64,000 bases of DNA from Flavobacterium sp. I3-2. Its GTDB lineage: Bacteria > Bacteroidota > Bacteroidia > Flavobacteriales > Flavobacteriaceae. The position numbers were made by a program, and so were the translations under genes. Below are positions 43,835-51,830 of the stretch, in pieces (position 1 is the first letter of the stretch; every line of letters begins with the position of its first letter). The DNA is taken from positions 1,984,001 to 2,048,000 of the forward strand of contig NZ_CP058306.1 in assembly GCF_013389595.1 (NCBI RefSeq), read 5' to 3'. Under the pieces are notes generated by a model. The model did not search any database, was not told the DNA's origin, and was given only the letters and a program-made list of their open reading frames with translations.

Positions 43835-44101
43835 ATGGCAAATGTTAGAACATTAAAAAAAGATATCAACTTTGTTTTAGGAGATATCATTGAAGCAGTT
43901 TACATCTGGGAAATGTCTACTACAGGAAAACCAACAGAAGCTTCTTCTGCAATTATTGATGAGGCTATTGAAAAATTTGACGGATTGATCGTGAAAATCA
44001 ATCAAAAAAATGTTGAAAATAAAAAAGCACATTTCAAACAAATTTATTCAGAATTAGAAGAATCTGCTAATCAATTAGTTGATAAAATCAACGCATTGTA
44101 G
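43835..44101 (+). CDS. Small helical cytoplasmic protein, unknown function
   Basis: 88 residues, all-helical: MANVRTLKKDINFVLGDIIE, a region TGKPTEASSAIIDEAIEKFD and a C-terminal coiled-coil-like helix (KAHFKQIYSELEESANQLVD). No signal peptide. Conserved in flavobacteria as I recall, often unnamed. It lies 16 bp after manA and before the tRNA promoter. Confidence 0.8.
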   Translation: MANVRTLKKDINFVLGDIIEAVYIWEMSTTGKPTEASSAIIDEAIEKFDGLIVKINQKNVENKKAHFKQIYSELEESANQLVDKINAL

Positions 44102-44135
44102 TTAAAAAAAATGACTAAAAAATTTACGCTAGCGC

Positions 44136-44165
44136 TTGTAGAATCGAAAAACCTTCCTATATTTG
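44136..44165 (+). promoter_or_regulatory. Promoter of the tRNA-Thr array
   Basis: TTG (44136-44138), a 19-bp spacer and TATATTTG (44158-44165): a perfect flavobacterial promoter, with the first tRNA 16 bp downstream. Confidence 0.9.
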
Positions 44166-44181
44166 CAACCGTAAATGAGTC

Positions 44182-44255
44182 GCCGGTGTAGCTCAGTTGG
44201 CTAGAGCAGCTGATTTGTAATCAGCAGGTCGTGGGTTCGAGTCCCTCCATCGGCT
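44182..44255 (+). tRNA. tRNA-Thr(UGU) 1
   Basis: 74 nt, acceptor GCCGGTG / CATCGGC, anticodon loop TTTGTAA (anticodon TGT, reads ACA and other ACN), T-arm GGGTTCGAGTCCC. The bases CCA follow directly at 44256-44258, perhaps a gene-encoded 3' end; the other four copies lack this. Confidence 0.97.
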
Positions 44256-44289
44256 CCAAGTTCTTAAACTTGCTTGAAAAAATTAAATT

Positions 44290-44363
44290 GCCTCTATAGC
44301 TCAGTTGGCTAGAGCAGCTGATTTGTAATCAGCAGGTCGTGGGTTCGAGTCCCTCTAGAGGCT
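44290..44363 (+). tRNA. tRNA-Thr(UGU) 2
   Basis: 74 nt with the same body as copy 1 but acceptor GCCTCTA / TAGAGGC. Identical to copy 4. Confidence 0.97.
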
Positions 44364-44379
44364 CTTTTTAAGAGTAATT

Positions 44380-44453
44380 GCCTGTGTAGCTCAGTTGGCT
44401 AGAGCAGCTGATTTGTAATCAGCAGGTCGTGGGTTCGAGTCCCTCCATAGGCT
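44380..44453 (+). tRNA. tRNA-Thr(UGU) 3
   Basis: 74 nt, acceptor GCCTGTG / CATAGGC, same anticodon loop. Identical to copy 5. Confidence 0.97.
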
Positions 44454-44474
44454 CAATTTTTTCAAGTTTATTTT

Positions 44475-44548
44475 GCCTCTATAGCTCAGTTGGCTAGAGC
44501 AGCTGATTTGTAATCAGCAGGTCGTGGGTTCGAGTCCCTCTAGAGGCT
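44475..44548 (+). tRNA. tRNA-Thr(UGU) 4
   Basis: 74 nt, identical to copy 2. The spacer after it matches the one after copy 2 except for one extra T. Confidence 0.97.
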
Positions 44549-44565
44549 CTTTTTTAAGAGTAATT

Positions 44566-44639
44566 GCCTGTGTAGCTCAGTTGGCTAGAGCAGCTGATTT
44601 GTAATCAGCAGGTCGTGGGTTCGAGTCCCTCCATAGGCT
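44566..44639 (+). tRNA. tRNA-Thr(UGU) 5
   Basis: 74 nt, identical to copy 3. Last gene of the array; a terminator follows. Confidence 0.97.
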
Positions 44640-44641
44640 CT

Positions 44642-44672
44642 AAAGCTTCTGTTTTTCAGAAGCTTTTTTTTA
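44642..44672 (+). terminator. Terminator of the tRNA array
   Basis: AAAGCTTCTG-TTTTT-CAGAAGCTTT hairpin with a long T tail just after the fifth tRNA. Confidence 0.92.
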
Positions 44673-44730
44673 TGTTTACATTTTACAAGTTGAAATTGTA
44701 TTTGTTTAATCTCGAATTATAAGTTAAAAA

Positions 44731-44762
44731 AAATGAGCTCGATTTTTCGAACTCATTTTTTA
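44731..44762. terminator. Terminator of the DUF2752-DUF4190-like operon
   Basis: The hairpin around ATGAGCTCGA / TCGAACTCAT is flanked by A and T runs, so it can work both ways. It lies 16 bp past the stop of the reverse-strand gene at 44778. Confidence 0.8.
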
Positions 44763-44777
44763 TTGATAATAATTTTA

Positions 44778-45158
44778 TTACATTGAATCTTGTTGCATTC
44801 TCATTGACCATTCCAACATATCATTTTGATAATTATCATAACCATAAATCGCAAAAATATAAATTGTAATAATCAAAGATATTGCACTTAAAATAAGACC
44901 AATAATACATAATATTTTTCCTGTATTTAAGGTGCTAAGACCTTTGTATTGACTAGGATTGGCATTATATAATTTCATGTCCTTATTTGTTAAGACAATA
45001 CCAATAATTCCAAAAATTACTCCAACTCCGTAGAAACAACATCCTAGGATGGATAAAATTCCCATAATTAATACAGGTGTAGAGTTTGGTAAGTTTTGTT
45101 GAATAACAAAATTGTCGTTTTGTTGATTTTGATAAGGGTTAAATTCCTGATTTTCCAT
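44778..45158 (-). CDS. DUF4190-like small membrane protein
   Basis: 126 residues. A Gln/Asn-rich soluble start (NPYQNQQNDNFVIQQNLPNS) precedes two membrane segments (LIMGILSILGCCFYGVGVIF and GKILCIIGLILSAISLIITI), with NKDMKLYNANPSQYKGLSTL between. It resembles the Bacteroidota 'CCC motif'/DUF4190 membrane proteins. It lies 2 bp after the DUF2752 gene; these two families often pair. Function unknown. Confidence 0.8.
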   Translation of the reverse strand: MENQEFNPYQNQQNDNFVIQQNLPNSTPVLIMGILSILGCCFYGVGVIFGIIGIVLTNKDMKLYNANPSQYKGLSTLNTGKILCIIGLILSAISLIITIYIFAIYGYDNYQNDMLEWSMRMQQDSM

Positions 45159-45160
45159 AG

Positions 45161-45448
45161 TTAGTTTGTTAGTAAAAATGAATATTTGTAAAAATATGAA
45201 ATTATCATAATTGTAGCATTAAAAATAGCTAAAAAAATTAACATTTTATTATAATTTCTTTTCTTATCAACGAAGTGTAAAAAAACAATGATAAAAAAGA
45301 GAATGGTTGTGTAAATTGCTGGATACATTTTAAAAGCTGCACCAAAATCACCTTGTAAGATAAGCATAATTGCACGTTGAGTTCCACATCCAAAACATTC
45401 GATACCGAATATTTTTTTATGAACGCATGGCAACATATATTCTTCCAT
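45161..45448 (-). CDS. DUF2752 domain-containing membrane protein
   Basis: 95 residues with the DUF2752 core CVHKKIFGIECFGCGTQRAI and FGAAFKMYPAIYTTILFF, plus two or three helices. The conserved CxxCGxxR-like cysteines suggest metal or thiol chemistry, but no function is established to my knowledge. A second ATG four codons in is an equally possible start. Confidence 0.85.
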   Translation of the reverse strand: MEEYMLPCVHKKIFGIECFGCGTQRAIMLILQGDFGAAFKMYPAIYTTILFFIIVFLHFVDKKRNYNKMLIFLAIFNATIMIISYFYKYSFLLTN

Positions 45449-45530
45449 AACTAGAATTTTTTCTTACAATTTTACGAAAAATAATGGATTTTGAAAGAAT
45501 TAAATTTAAATTTGAGATTTAAAAAAAACT

Positions 45531-45752
45531 ATGAAATATATACTAGGAATTGTAGCAACATGTTTGATGATTTGGTCTTTATTAGATAAAGAAAATCAAG
45601 AGTATAAAGTTTATGTTCAGGTTGTTGCGGTTGCTCTTTTTTTCTTCGTAATGATGCGTTTGATGGACAAAATGCCTAGCAAAAATGAAGAATCAAATGA
45701 AGACGATAATTTTAAAGAAAAGGATGAAGATGATAAAGAACGAATGGAATAA
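45531..45752 (+). CDS. Small membrane protein of unknown function, 73 aa
   Basis: Two hydrophobic helices (ILGIVATCLMIWSLL and VYVQVVAVALFFFVMMRL), then a very acidic tail (NEESNEDDNFKEKDEDDKER). It overlaps the Smr-domain gene start by about 29 bp, so the two are probably translationally coupled. Not recognised. Confidence 0.75.
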   Translation: MKYILGIVATCLMIWSLLDKENQEYKVYVQVVAVALFFFVMMRLMDKMPSKNEESNEDDNFKEKDEDDKERME

Positions 45753-46296
45753 AGGTGATAAAGTGGCAGTTTTAGATGACGCGATGGAAGGTGTTATTTT
45801 AGCTGTAAAAAAAGATGAAATTACTATCGAAACGACTGATGGTTTTGAATTGGTTTTTAAGGCAAATGAATTAATCAAACTTGGAGATACTTCTGAAATT
45901 GCCCAAGCTAGTAAATATTCAGATATTGAAAAAGCTAAAATTCAAAAAGTAACTAAAAATCATCATAAAGTAAATAATGAAAAAAAATCTAAAAAAGAAG
46001 ATTTTGTTTTGGAAATTGATTTACATATTGAAAAGTTGGTTAAGAGTTTTAAGCACATGAACAATTTTGATATTTTAAATTTACAAATTGATACAGCGCG
46101 CGGGCAATTAGAATTTGCTATTAAAAATAGAATTCCTAGAATTGTTTTTATTCACGGAATGGGCGAGGGGGTTTTGAAAGAAGAATTAGATTTTCTTTTC
46201 GGAAGATATTCAGAAATTTCATATCAAGATGCTAATTATAGAAAATATGGTTTAGGTGCTACTGAAGTTTTTTTAAAGCAAAGTTCTCTTTTATAG
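45724..46296 (+). CDS. Smr-domain protein (DUF2027/MutS2-like)
   Basis: About 190 residues from the ATG at 45724 (MKMIKNEWNKGDKVAVLDD); an earlier in-frame ATG at 45685 gives an implausible Lys/Met-rich head. The N-terminal part is a small beta domain (GDKVAVLDDAMEGVILAVKK). The C-terminal part is an Smr domain: LEIDLHIEKLV and IPRIVFIHGMGEGVLKEELD, where HGxGxGxL is the conserved loop. Smr domains bind or nick nucleic acids. Confidence 0.88.
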   Translation: MKMIKNEWNKGDKVAVLDDAMEGVILAVKKDEITIETTDGFELVFKANELIKLGDTSEIAQASKYSDIEKAKIQKVTKNHHKVNNEKKSKKEDFVLEIDLHIEKLVKSFKHMNNFDILNLQIDTARGQLEFAIKNRIPRIVFIHGMGEGVLKEELDFLFGRYSEISYQDANYRKYGLGATEVFLKQSSLL

Positions 46297-46312
46297 AAAA
46301 CTTTGCTTTTTT
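46276..46312 (+). terminator. Terminator of the Smr-domain gene
   Basis: AGCAAAGTT / AACTTTGCT stem with a T tail; the left arm lies within the last codons of the gene. Confidence 0.75.
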
Positions 46313-46318
46313 ATTTTC

Positions 46319-47203
46319 TTATAAATCAATTTCTCCTAAAGCTATTTCGTTGATCAAGATGATTAGATTTGACAACGAATTCGATTTATGCTGGGGAATA
46401 ACATGTTTTTTAGCAGCAGCGTAAAAAATATCATCTTTCTCTCCTGCAATTGCAAGGTTTGTTTTTATTTCTTGCCAAGTACAGCTTATGGCATCTTCCA
46501 TTACATCTCTACTCGTAATGCCATTGTTTGTGATGACAAGTCCATATGAACTTCCAAAAAAAGGCTTGTCAATCATAGCGTATTTTATATCCGAAATTTG
46601 AAACTTTTCTGCAAATTTTAAAATTAACTTTTCATTTTCTGTTAAGCTTTTTAAATCATTCTGAAGGTTTAATTCTTTTATTCTATCAGAAATATTACTT
46701 GCTTTTTTTATTTCTAATGGAAGTGTATTTTCATTTTTCAGTTCAGTTAAAATGATTTCAAGAGTATTTTCTAACGCATTTTTAAATCCATTAAAAAAAG
46801 TTTCGTCAATTTTCATTGTACTCTTTTTTTTGAAAATTGTCAATGCTTCATCTGCAATTTGTTTTGAATTGCTTTTCATCGAAAAAAGAATAATTGTTGC
46901 GTTTTCTTTTTCAAATAAAACACTAATGTCAGTTTCGATTAAAATTCTAAAATTAGTTATTACAAATCCTAACGTGTCTCGTTTATTCGAAAAACGACTT
47001 TTGGCATGTACACCTATATAAGTTAAAACTTCTTCATTCGGAAGTTTTTCAACTGCTTCTAAAACTTGCTTTTTTGCAAGCTCAATTATCTGGGCATTAT
47101 CGTCCCATACAGGGTGTTTAGAATCTGTTATAAACGTAAGTTCTTGAATTGATGAATCTGCATTTTGCAGAAAATGATCTAGTTTGATTTTAATAGTATT
47201 CAT
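46319..47203 (-). CDS. Cytoplasmic protein of unknown function with two similar halves
   Basis: 294 residues, no signal peptide. Two segments look alike: DTLGFVITNFRILIETD (about 95-111) and SSYGLVITNNGITSRDVMED (about 222-241), the second followed by CTWQEIKTNLAIAG. The 'visible-in-native-form' pattern (xLVITNxxI, then W-x-E-I) is typical of bacterial PH-like domains, so a protein with two PH-like domains separated by helices is possible. Ends IILINEIALGEIDL. I do not know its function. Confidence 0.65.
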   Translation of the reverse strand: MNTIKIKLDHFLQNADSSIQELTFITDSKHPVWDDNAQIIELAKKQVLEAVEKLPNEEVLTYIGVHAKSRFSNKRDTLGFVITNFRILIETDISVLFEKENATIILFSMKSNSKQIADEALTIFKKKSTMKIDETFFNGFKNALENTLEIILTELKNENTLPLEIKKASNISDRIKELNLQNDLKSLTENEKLILKFAEKFQISDIKYAMIDKPFFGSSYGLVITNNGITSRDVMEDAISCTWQEIKTNLAIAGEKDDIFYAAAKKHVIPQHKSNSLSNLIILINEIALGEIDL

Positions 47204-47351
47204 TAATAATAAGTTGGTTTTATAAAATATAATCCAAAGATATGTTTTTTGTTATTAATAATGAATTTGTAAATAAAATTTATTTTTACTATTATTTTTT
47301 TTAAATATATAAGAATTTTTGTTTTTTTTTGTCAATTCATTTTGTGTGGTA

Positions 47352-47380
47352 CAAAAAAAATCGGTTCAACCGATTTTTTT
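47352..47380 (-). terminator. Terminator of the lptD-ridA operon
   Basis: Short stem AATCGGTT / AACCGATT flanked by A and T runs, overlapping the RidA stop region; on the reverse strand a T run follows. Confidence 0.85.
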
Positions 47381-47760
47381 TATTTATGTGCAATTACAGA
47401 AATTTCAACATTCACATCTCTTGGTAATCTTTCAACTTGAACACATTCTCTAGCAGGAGCAGTTTCCATGTTAAAGTAGCTTCCGTAAATTTCGTTTATT
47501 AAACCGAAGTTGTTCATGTCACGAATAAAAATGGTTGCTTTAACAACTTGTTCAAAAGTGAAACCTGCATCGGTTAAAATAAATTTCAAGTTTTCCATAA
47601 CTTGTTTTGTTTCATCTTGAATTCCTGAAGTAACCAAAGTTTCTGTTGCTTGATTGAATGGAATTTGACCTGAAACAAATAATAAATCTCCAACGGCTAC
47701 TGAATGATTGTATGGTCCTATTGAAGCAGGTGCTTTAGCTGAGTTGATAATTTTTTTCAT
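47380..47760 (-). CDS. ridA: RidA-family enamine/imine deaminase
   Basis: 126 residues, usual length. Motifs are APASIGPYNHSVAVGDLLFV, SGQIPFNQATETLV, the NLKFILTDAGFTFEQVVKAT helix and the catalytic Arg in PARECVQVERLPRDVNVEIS. RidA clears reactive 2-aminoacrylate-type imines made by PLP enzymes. It lies 8 bp after lptD. Confidence 0.95.
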   Translation of the reverse strand: MKKIINSAKAPASIGPYNHSVAVGDLLFVSGQIPFNQATETLVTSGIQDETKQVMENLKFILTDAGFTFEQVVKATIFIRDMNNFGLINEIYGSYFNMETAPARECVQVERLPRDVNVEISVIAHK

Positions 47761-47768
47761 ATATAATG

Positions 47769-50444
47769 CTATCTATAAATTCTATCTGCTGCGTTTCGTT
47801 TTTCGTATTTGATATCTTGTAAAATTGACGATTTAATACCAATAAAGAAATTCCATTGTTTGTAATAGCCATTTGGAACCCAAGATAAATCAAATCTCCA
47901 AGATTTTAAATCTCTTTCAAATCGAATTTGTGTATAAGTGACACCTCTGTTTTTAAAATCGTATCCACTCGAAAATCCAACCCTCCAACCTTCAGATGGT
48001 GTTAAATTTCCAGAGAACATGACTGAATTATTTGATATTTGCGAATTTCTATTATTATTGGTGTAAGTAACAGAATAGGCTAACGTCAAATCCCAAGGAA
48101 TACTATTGTTGTAAAAACCTTTTGAAGTGTTTTTTTCTTCATCTTTTTCGCCAAACATACTCTTTCGTCTATCTGCTAAATCGGTTGCTTGACCAAATAA
48201 ATCATCAGCACGACCACCGTTCATTACATTTGGATTTTCGTTGTTTTTTTTAGAATCAGAACCTCCAAAAAGGGCGTCTGTACTAGAAAGAGAATAGTTT
48301 ACGGTTGCGTTTGCACTTGTCATTCTAAACAAACTTCCTCCGTTATCAATGTTCCACATATCGATTCTCTGACCGGCATTATTTATAGCATATGGATCTA
48401 ATGTTGCTCCTAAGTTAATTTGCATTTTATCTTTTAAAAGTTGTGTTCCTGCACTCAAACGTACTGGAGCTAACTTAAGCGAGTCTGCGGTGAAATTGTA
48501 GTTTGTACTTAAATTTAAATTGTTAAGTAACATCACTTTTTTTACTTCATCTGTTTCTTTGTCTTTAACTTTTGCTTCAAGATTATTTCCAAGCGAAAAA
48601 TTGGCAATGTTACTCATTTGCTTGTTAGGTGTTCCAAAAAGACCTTGTTCAAAACGTGTATATTCATTTATTGTAGTACCTAAAGCATCGATAGCATAAG
48701 TGTCGTAATATTGTTCAAAACTTGGAGTATAACTGTATGAAATCGATGGTCTCATGACGTGACGAATTGCTTGAATTCTCGAATTCTCAGAAAAATTAAA
48801 AGTACCATAAAGAGTTGTTCCAATATTTGCAGACATGTTGTATTGTCTAAATGCATCAAAACCATTTTGTCTTCTATCTTCAACCTTACCTGTGTTTTCA
48901 TCGTAATATTTTTTGATGGTATTAAACACCCAAGTTTCAGAATAGTTTACTGATGTTGAAACTGAAAAATATTTAAAAATCTTAAAATTCGTTGAAAGTG
49001 GTATTGAATGTTGCATTCCTGAATTCATATTACTAAACATTTCTCTTTTAAAGAAAAGTGAATCAGTTGTATTGATTCGGTTTTCACCTCTTAATGAATA
49101 TTGCAAGTTGATATTATGAATAAAACCTTTTTTTATTCCTGATTTTGGAGCAAAAGGGAAGATACGGTCAACATTTAATTGCATAGTCGGAAGCGACATA
49201 TTCACTGATTGTGTATTTGTATTTTGTGAATGTGTAGCAGCTAAACTTAAGTTTACTTGAGGAACTGTTTGGAAATTTTTTGAATACGAAATAGATGATG
49301 ACAAGGTATTGTTGAGGTTTGCACCAACATTTCGAGTATTTAATGATTGCCTAAAATAGTTACTACTTCCCATATTTACAGAAGCAGAAAATCTCGAGTT
49401 AGGATTTGCTTTTGCGTCTTGAGAATGACTCCATTGAATGTTGTATAATTTTGCATTTAAATAATCAGGTAATCCACGTTCGCTTTCAATCAAATTATCA
49501 TAGCTGATGTTGAAATTTCCGGAATATTTATATCGCTTTGCGTAACTCGAAGTTCCTCTTAAAGCAAAACTTCCGTTGGTATAATAATCTCCTAAAATAG
49601 TTAAATCATAATTGTCACTCAATGCAAAATAATAACCACCATTTTGTAAATAATAACCTCTTAGGTTTGTATCTCCAAATGATGGAATTATAAAACCAGA
49701 TATTGATTTTTCACTCATTGGAAAAAATGCAAATGGTAAACCAATTGGAGTAGGAACATCTTGAATGACCATGTTTGTAACTCCAGTAACCACTTTTTTA
49801 CCAGGTACAAATTTTCCTTTATTTGTTTTAAAATAATATTCAGGATTGTCAATATCTTCAGAAGTAGTGAAAATAATGTCCTTCATAAAGTAAACAGAAT
49901 CGTTTTCTTTTTTTGTTTTCGCTGCTTTTATTTTAAATTCGTCATAAGTGGTACGCGTATTCCAAACAATAGCTTTCTTTGTTTCGGTATTAAAACGAAT
50001 TGAATCTGGTTCGATAACTTGAGAACCTTGTTTAAAAACAGGTCGTTGAGAATAATTTCCTAGACTATCTTTTATACGACCGGCATATAATTCTTTTTTG
50101 TCATAATCATATACAATTTTACCAGCTGTTAATTCGTAATCTAAATATTTAAAATACGCTTTGTTATATAAAGTTATTAGTTTCTTTTTTTGATCTAATT
50201 TTTCATAATCGACAGCACCTCGACTAACAATTCCTTCTAATTTTTGTTTCTTTTTTTGTGATTTAGAATCATTTTTAATAGTGTCGTTTATAATGGGTGT
50301 GTTTTTCTTTATTTTAGTTGTATCTTTCTGAATTTCAATAGGTATTGAAATGTTTTTATTTCGGATTTCTTGACAAAAAGCATCCGAAGTGAATAGTGAA
50401 AAGACTATTGTAATAAAAACGATATAGTTTACTTTTGTTTGCAA
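47769..50444 (-). CDS. lptD: LPS-assembly outer membrane protein LptD (Bacteroidota type)
   Basis: 891 residues with signal peptide (FITIVFSLFTSDAFCQ). The N-terminal domain (about 70-230: KLDQKKKLITLYNKAYFKYL, YELTAGKIVYDYDKKELYAG) is an OstA/LptA-like jellyroll. The rest is a large beta barrel with PTPIGLPFAFFPMSEKSISG and FIIPSFGDTNLRGYYLQNGG, landmarks of Bacteroidota LptD. It inserts lipopolysaccharide into the outer leaflet. The C-terminus, WVPNGYYKQWNFFIGIKSSI, is aromatic-rich. Divergent from the amidase gene. Confidence 0.93.
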   Translation of the reverse strand: MQTKVNYIVFITIVFSLFTSDAFCQEIRNKNISIPIEIQKDTTKIKKNTPIINDTIKNDSKSQKKKQKLEGIVSRGAVDYEKLDQKKKLITLYNKAYFKYLDYELTAGKIVYDYDKKELYAGRIKDSLGNYSQRPVFKQGSQVIEPDSIRFNTETKKAIVWNTRTTYDEFKIKAAKTKKENDSVYFMKDIIFTTSEDIDNPEYYFKTNKGKFVPGKKVVTGVTNMVIQDVPTPIGLPFAFFPMSEKSISGFIIPSFGDTNLRGYYLQNGGYYFALSDNYDLTILGDYYTNGSFALRGTSSYAKRYKYSGNFNISYDNLIESERGLPDYLNAKLYNIQWSHSQDAKANPNSRFSASVNMGSSNYFRQSLNTRNVGANLNNTLSSSISYSKNFQTVPQVNLSLAATHSQNTNTQSVNMSLPTMQLNVDRIFPFAPKSGIKKGFIHNINLQYSLRGENRINTTDSLFFKREMFSNMNSGMQHSIPLSTNFKIFKYFSVSTSVNYSETWVFNTIKKYYDENTGKVEDRRQNGFDAFRQYNMSANIGTTLYGTFNFSENSRIQAIRHVMRPSISYSYTPSFEQYYDTYAIDALGTTINEYTRFEQGLFGTPNKQMSNIANFSLGNNLEAKVKDKETDEVKKVMLLNNLNLSTNYNFTADSLKLAPVRLSAGTQLLKDKMQINLGATLDPYAINNAGQRIDMWNIDNGGSLFRMTSANATVNYSLSSTDALFGGSDSKKNNENPNVMNGGRADDLFGQATDLADRRKSMFGEKDEEKNTSKGFYNNSIPWDLTLAYSVTYTNNNRNSQISNNSVMFSGNLTPSEGWRVGFSSGYDFKNRGVTYTQIRFERDLKSWRFDLSWVPNGYYKQWNFFIGIKSSILQDIKYEKRNAADRIYR

Positions 50445-50555
50445 TTTTTTATATGCTATTTTTGTATTCGGTAAGATTTAATTTAAGAGTTCAAACTTAC
50501 ATATATTTTTTTAAATTTAACCTTTAAAGGAATTTAAACATTTTAAAATTTACAC

Positions 50556-51773
50556 ATGTTTTTAAAGAAAGTTAGAAAAGTAATAACTGCCTTAGTAATA
50601 TTTGTTGGAGCTACAGCAAATGCGCAGAACTTTAAAGTAGTTTTGGATGCTGGTCATGGAGGAAGAGATTTTGGTGCCGTTAAGAATAATTTTACAGAAA
50701 AAAAGATTGTTCTAGACGTGACATTGAAAGTAGGGAAAATATTAGAAAATGCAAAAAACATCGATGTTGTTTATACGCGTAAAACCGATGAATTTATCGA
50801 ATTAAAAGAAAGAAGTAATATTGCTAACAAAGCAAAAGGAGATATTTTTGTTTCAATTCACGCTAACTCTGTTAAGAATGCACCGGATGCATACGGAACA
50901 GAAACTTTTTTGATGGGTATATCTAAGAATAAATCAAATCTAGAAGTTGCAAAAAACGAAAACTACGCCATCGTTTTAGAAAAAGATTATAAAACGACTT
51001 ATGCAGGTTATGATCCTTCAAATCCTGAATCTATTATTGGTTTAACTTTGATTCAAGAACAATATGTTTTGCAAAGCGCAGATTTAGCAAATAAAATTCA
51101 GACAAAATTTGACATCGATGCCAATCGTAAAAATAGAGGTGTGAAACAAGGTCCATTTTGGGTTCTTCATGGAGCATTTATGCCAAGTGTTTTGGTCGAA
51201 GTAGGTTTTCTTTCTAATCTTGAAGAAGGCGAATACCTAAACTCTGAAGCAGGTAAAAATGAAATAGCGCGCTCTATTGCAAATGCAATTATTGAGTATA
51301 AAAACGTATATCATTCAAGTGCTAAAACAACACAAGTTACTGCTACTAAAGAAGAAATTCAAAAACAAGAAGATAATAAATTAGAACTTCAACGTAAAGA
51401 AAACGAACGAATCGAAGCAATTAAAAAAGAAGCTGAAAGATTAAAAGAAGTTTCAAAAACTGAAAATGCAACAGAAGGCACTCGAACTGTAACAAAAGAA
51501 TCAACTTCAAAAGTAAAAGATACAGGTGTGATTTTTATGATTCAGATTGCAGCAAGTAGTAAAGAAATTGATACAACGCCTGCGAATTTCAATGGTTTAG
51601 AAGGTGTAACTGTTAGCAAAGAGGATAATTTATATAAATATTATTACAATTCAACTTCAGATTATGAAGCTGCACGTACTACTTTAGATAAAATAAGACC
51701 AAAATATTCAACCGCTTATATTGTAGCCTTTAAAAACGGAAATAAAATATCTTTGAAAGATGCTTTGAGATAA
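50556..51773 (+). CDS. N-acetylmuramoyl-L-alanine amidase with SPOR-like tail
   Basis: 405 residues with a signal peptide (ALVIFVGATANAQ). The Amidase_3 domain has its zinc site in VVLDAGHGGRDFGA and VSIHANSVKN and the catalytic Glu in SVLVEVGFLSNLEEGEY. A Lys/Glu-rich linker (about 265-320) leads to a SPOR-like domain (GVIFMIQIAASSKEID to YSTAYIVAFKNGNKISLKDA) that binds denuded glycan at the septum. It splits peptides from peptidoglycan during division. LptD and MCE neighbours are a usual Bacteroidota layout. Confidence 0.94.
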   Translation: MFLKKVRKVITALVIFVGATANAQNFKVVLDAGHGGRDFGAVKNNFTEKKIVLDVTLKVGKILENAKNIDVVYTRKTDEFIELKERSNIANKAKGDIFVSIHANSVKNAPDAYGTETFLMGISKNKSNLEVAKNENYAIVLEKDYKTTYAGYDPSNPESIIGLTLIQEQYVLQSADLANKIQTKFDIDANRKNRGVKQGPFWVLHGAFMPSVLVEVGFLSNLEEGEYLNSEAGKNEIARSIANAIIEYKNVYHSSAKTTQVTATKEEIQKQEDNKLELQRKENERIEAIKKEAERLKEVSKTENATEGTRTVTKESTSKVKDTGVIFMIQIAASSKEIDTTPANFNGLEGVTVSKEDNLYKYYYNSTSDYEAARTTLDKIRPKYSTAYIVAFKNGNKISLKDALR

Positions 51774-51830
51774 AAATATTCAAAGAATAAATAAAAACCT
51801 TATTTTTGCATAAAAATTAAAATACATATT

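Noticed and set aside
44182..44639. Five regularly spaced repeats as a CRISPR-like array
   Set aside because: The repeats fold into complete tRNA-Thr cloverleaves with compensating acceptor stems; no cas genes are nearby and the spacers repeat too.
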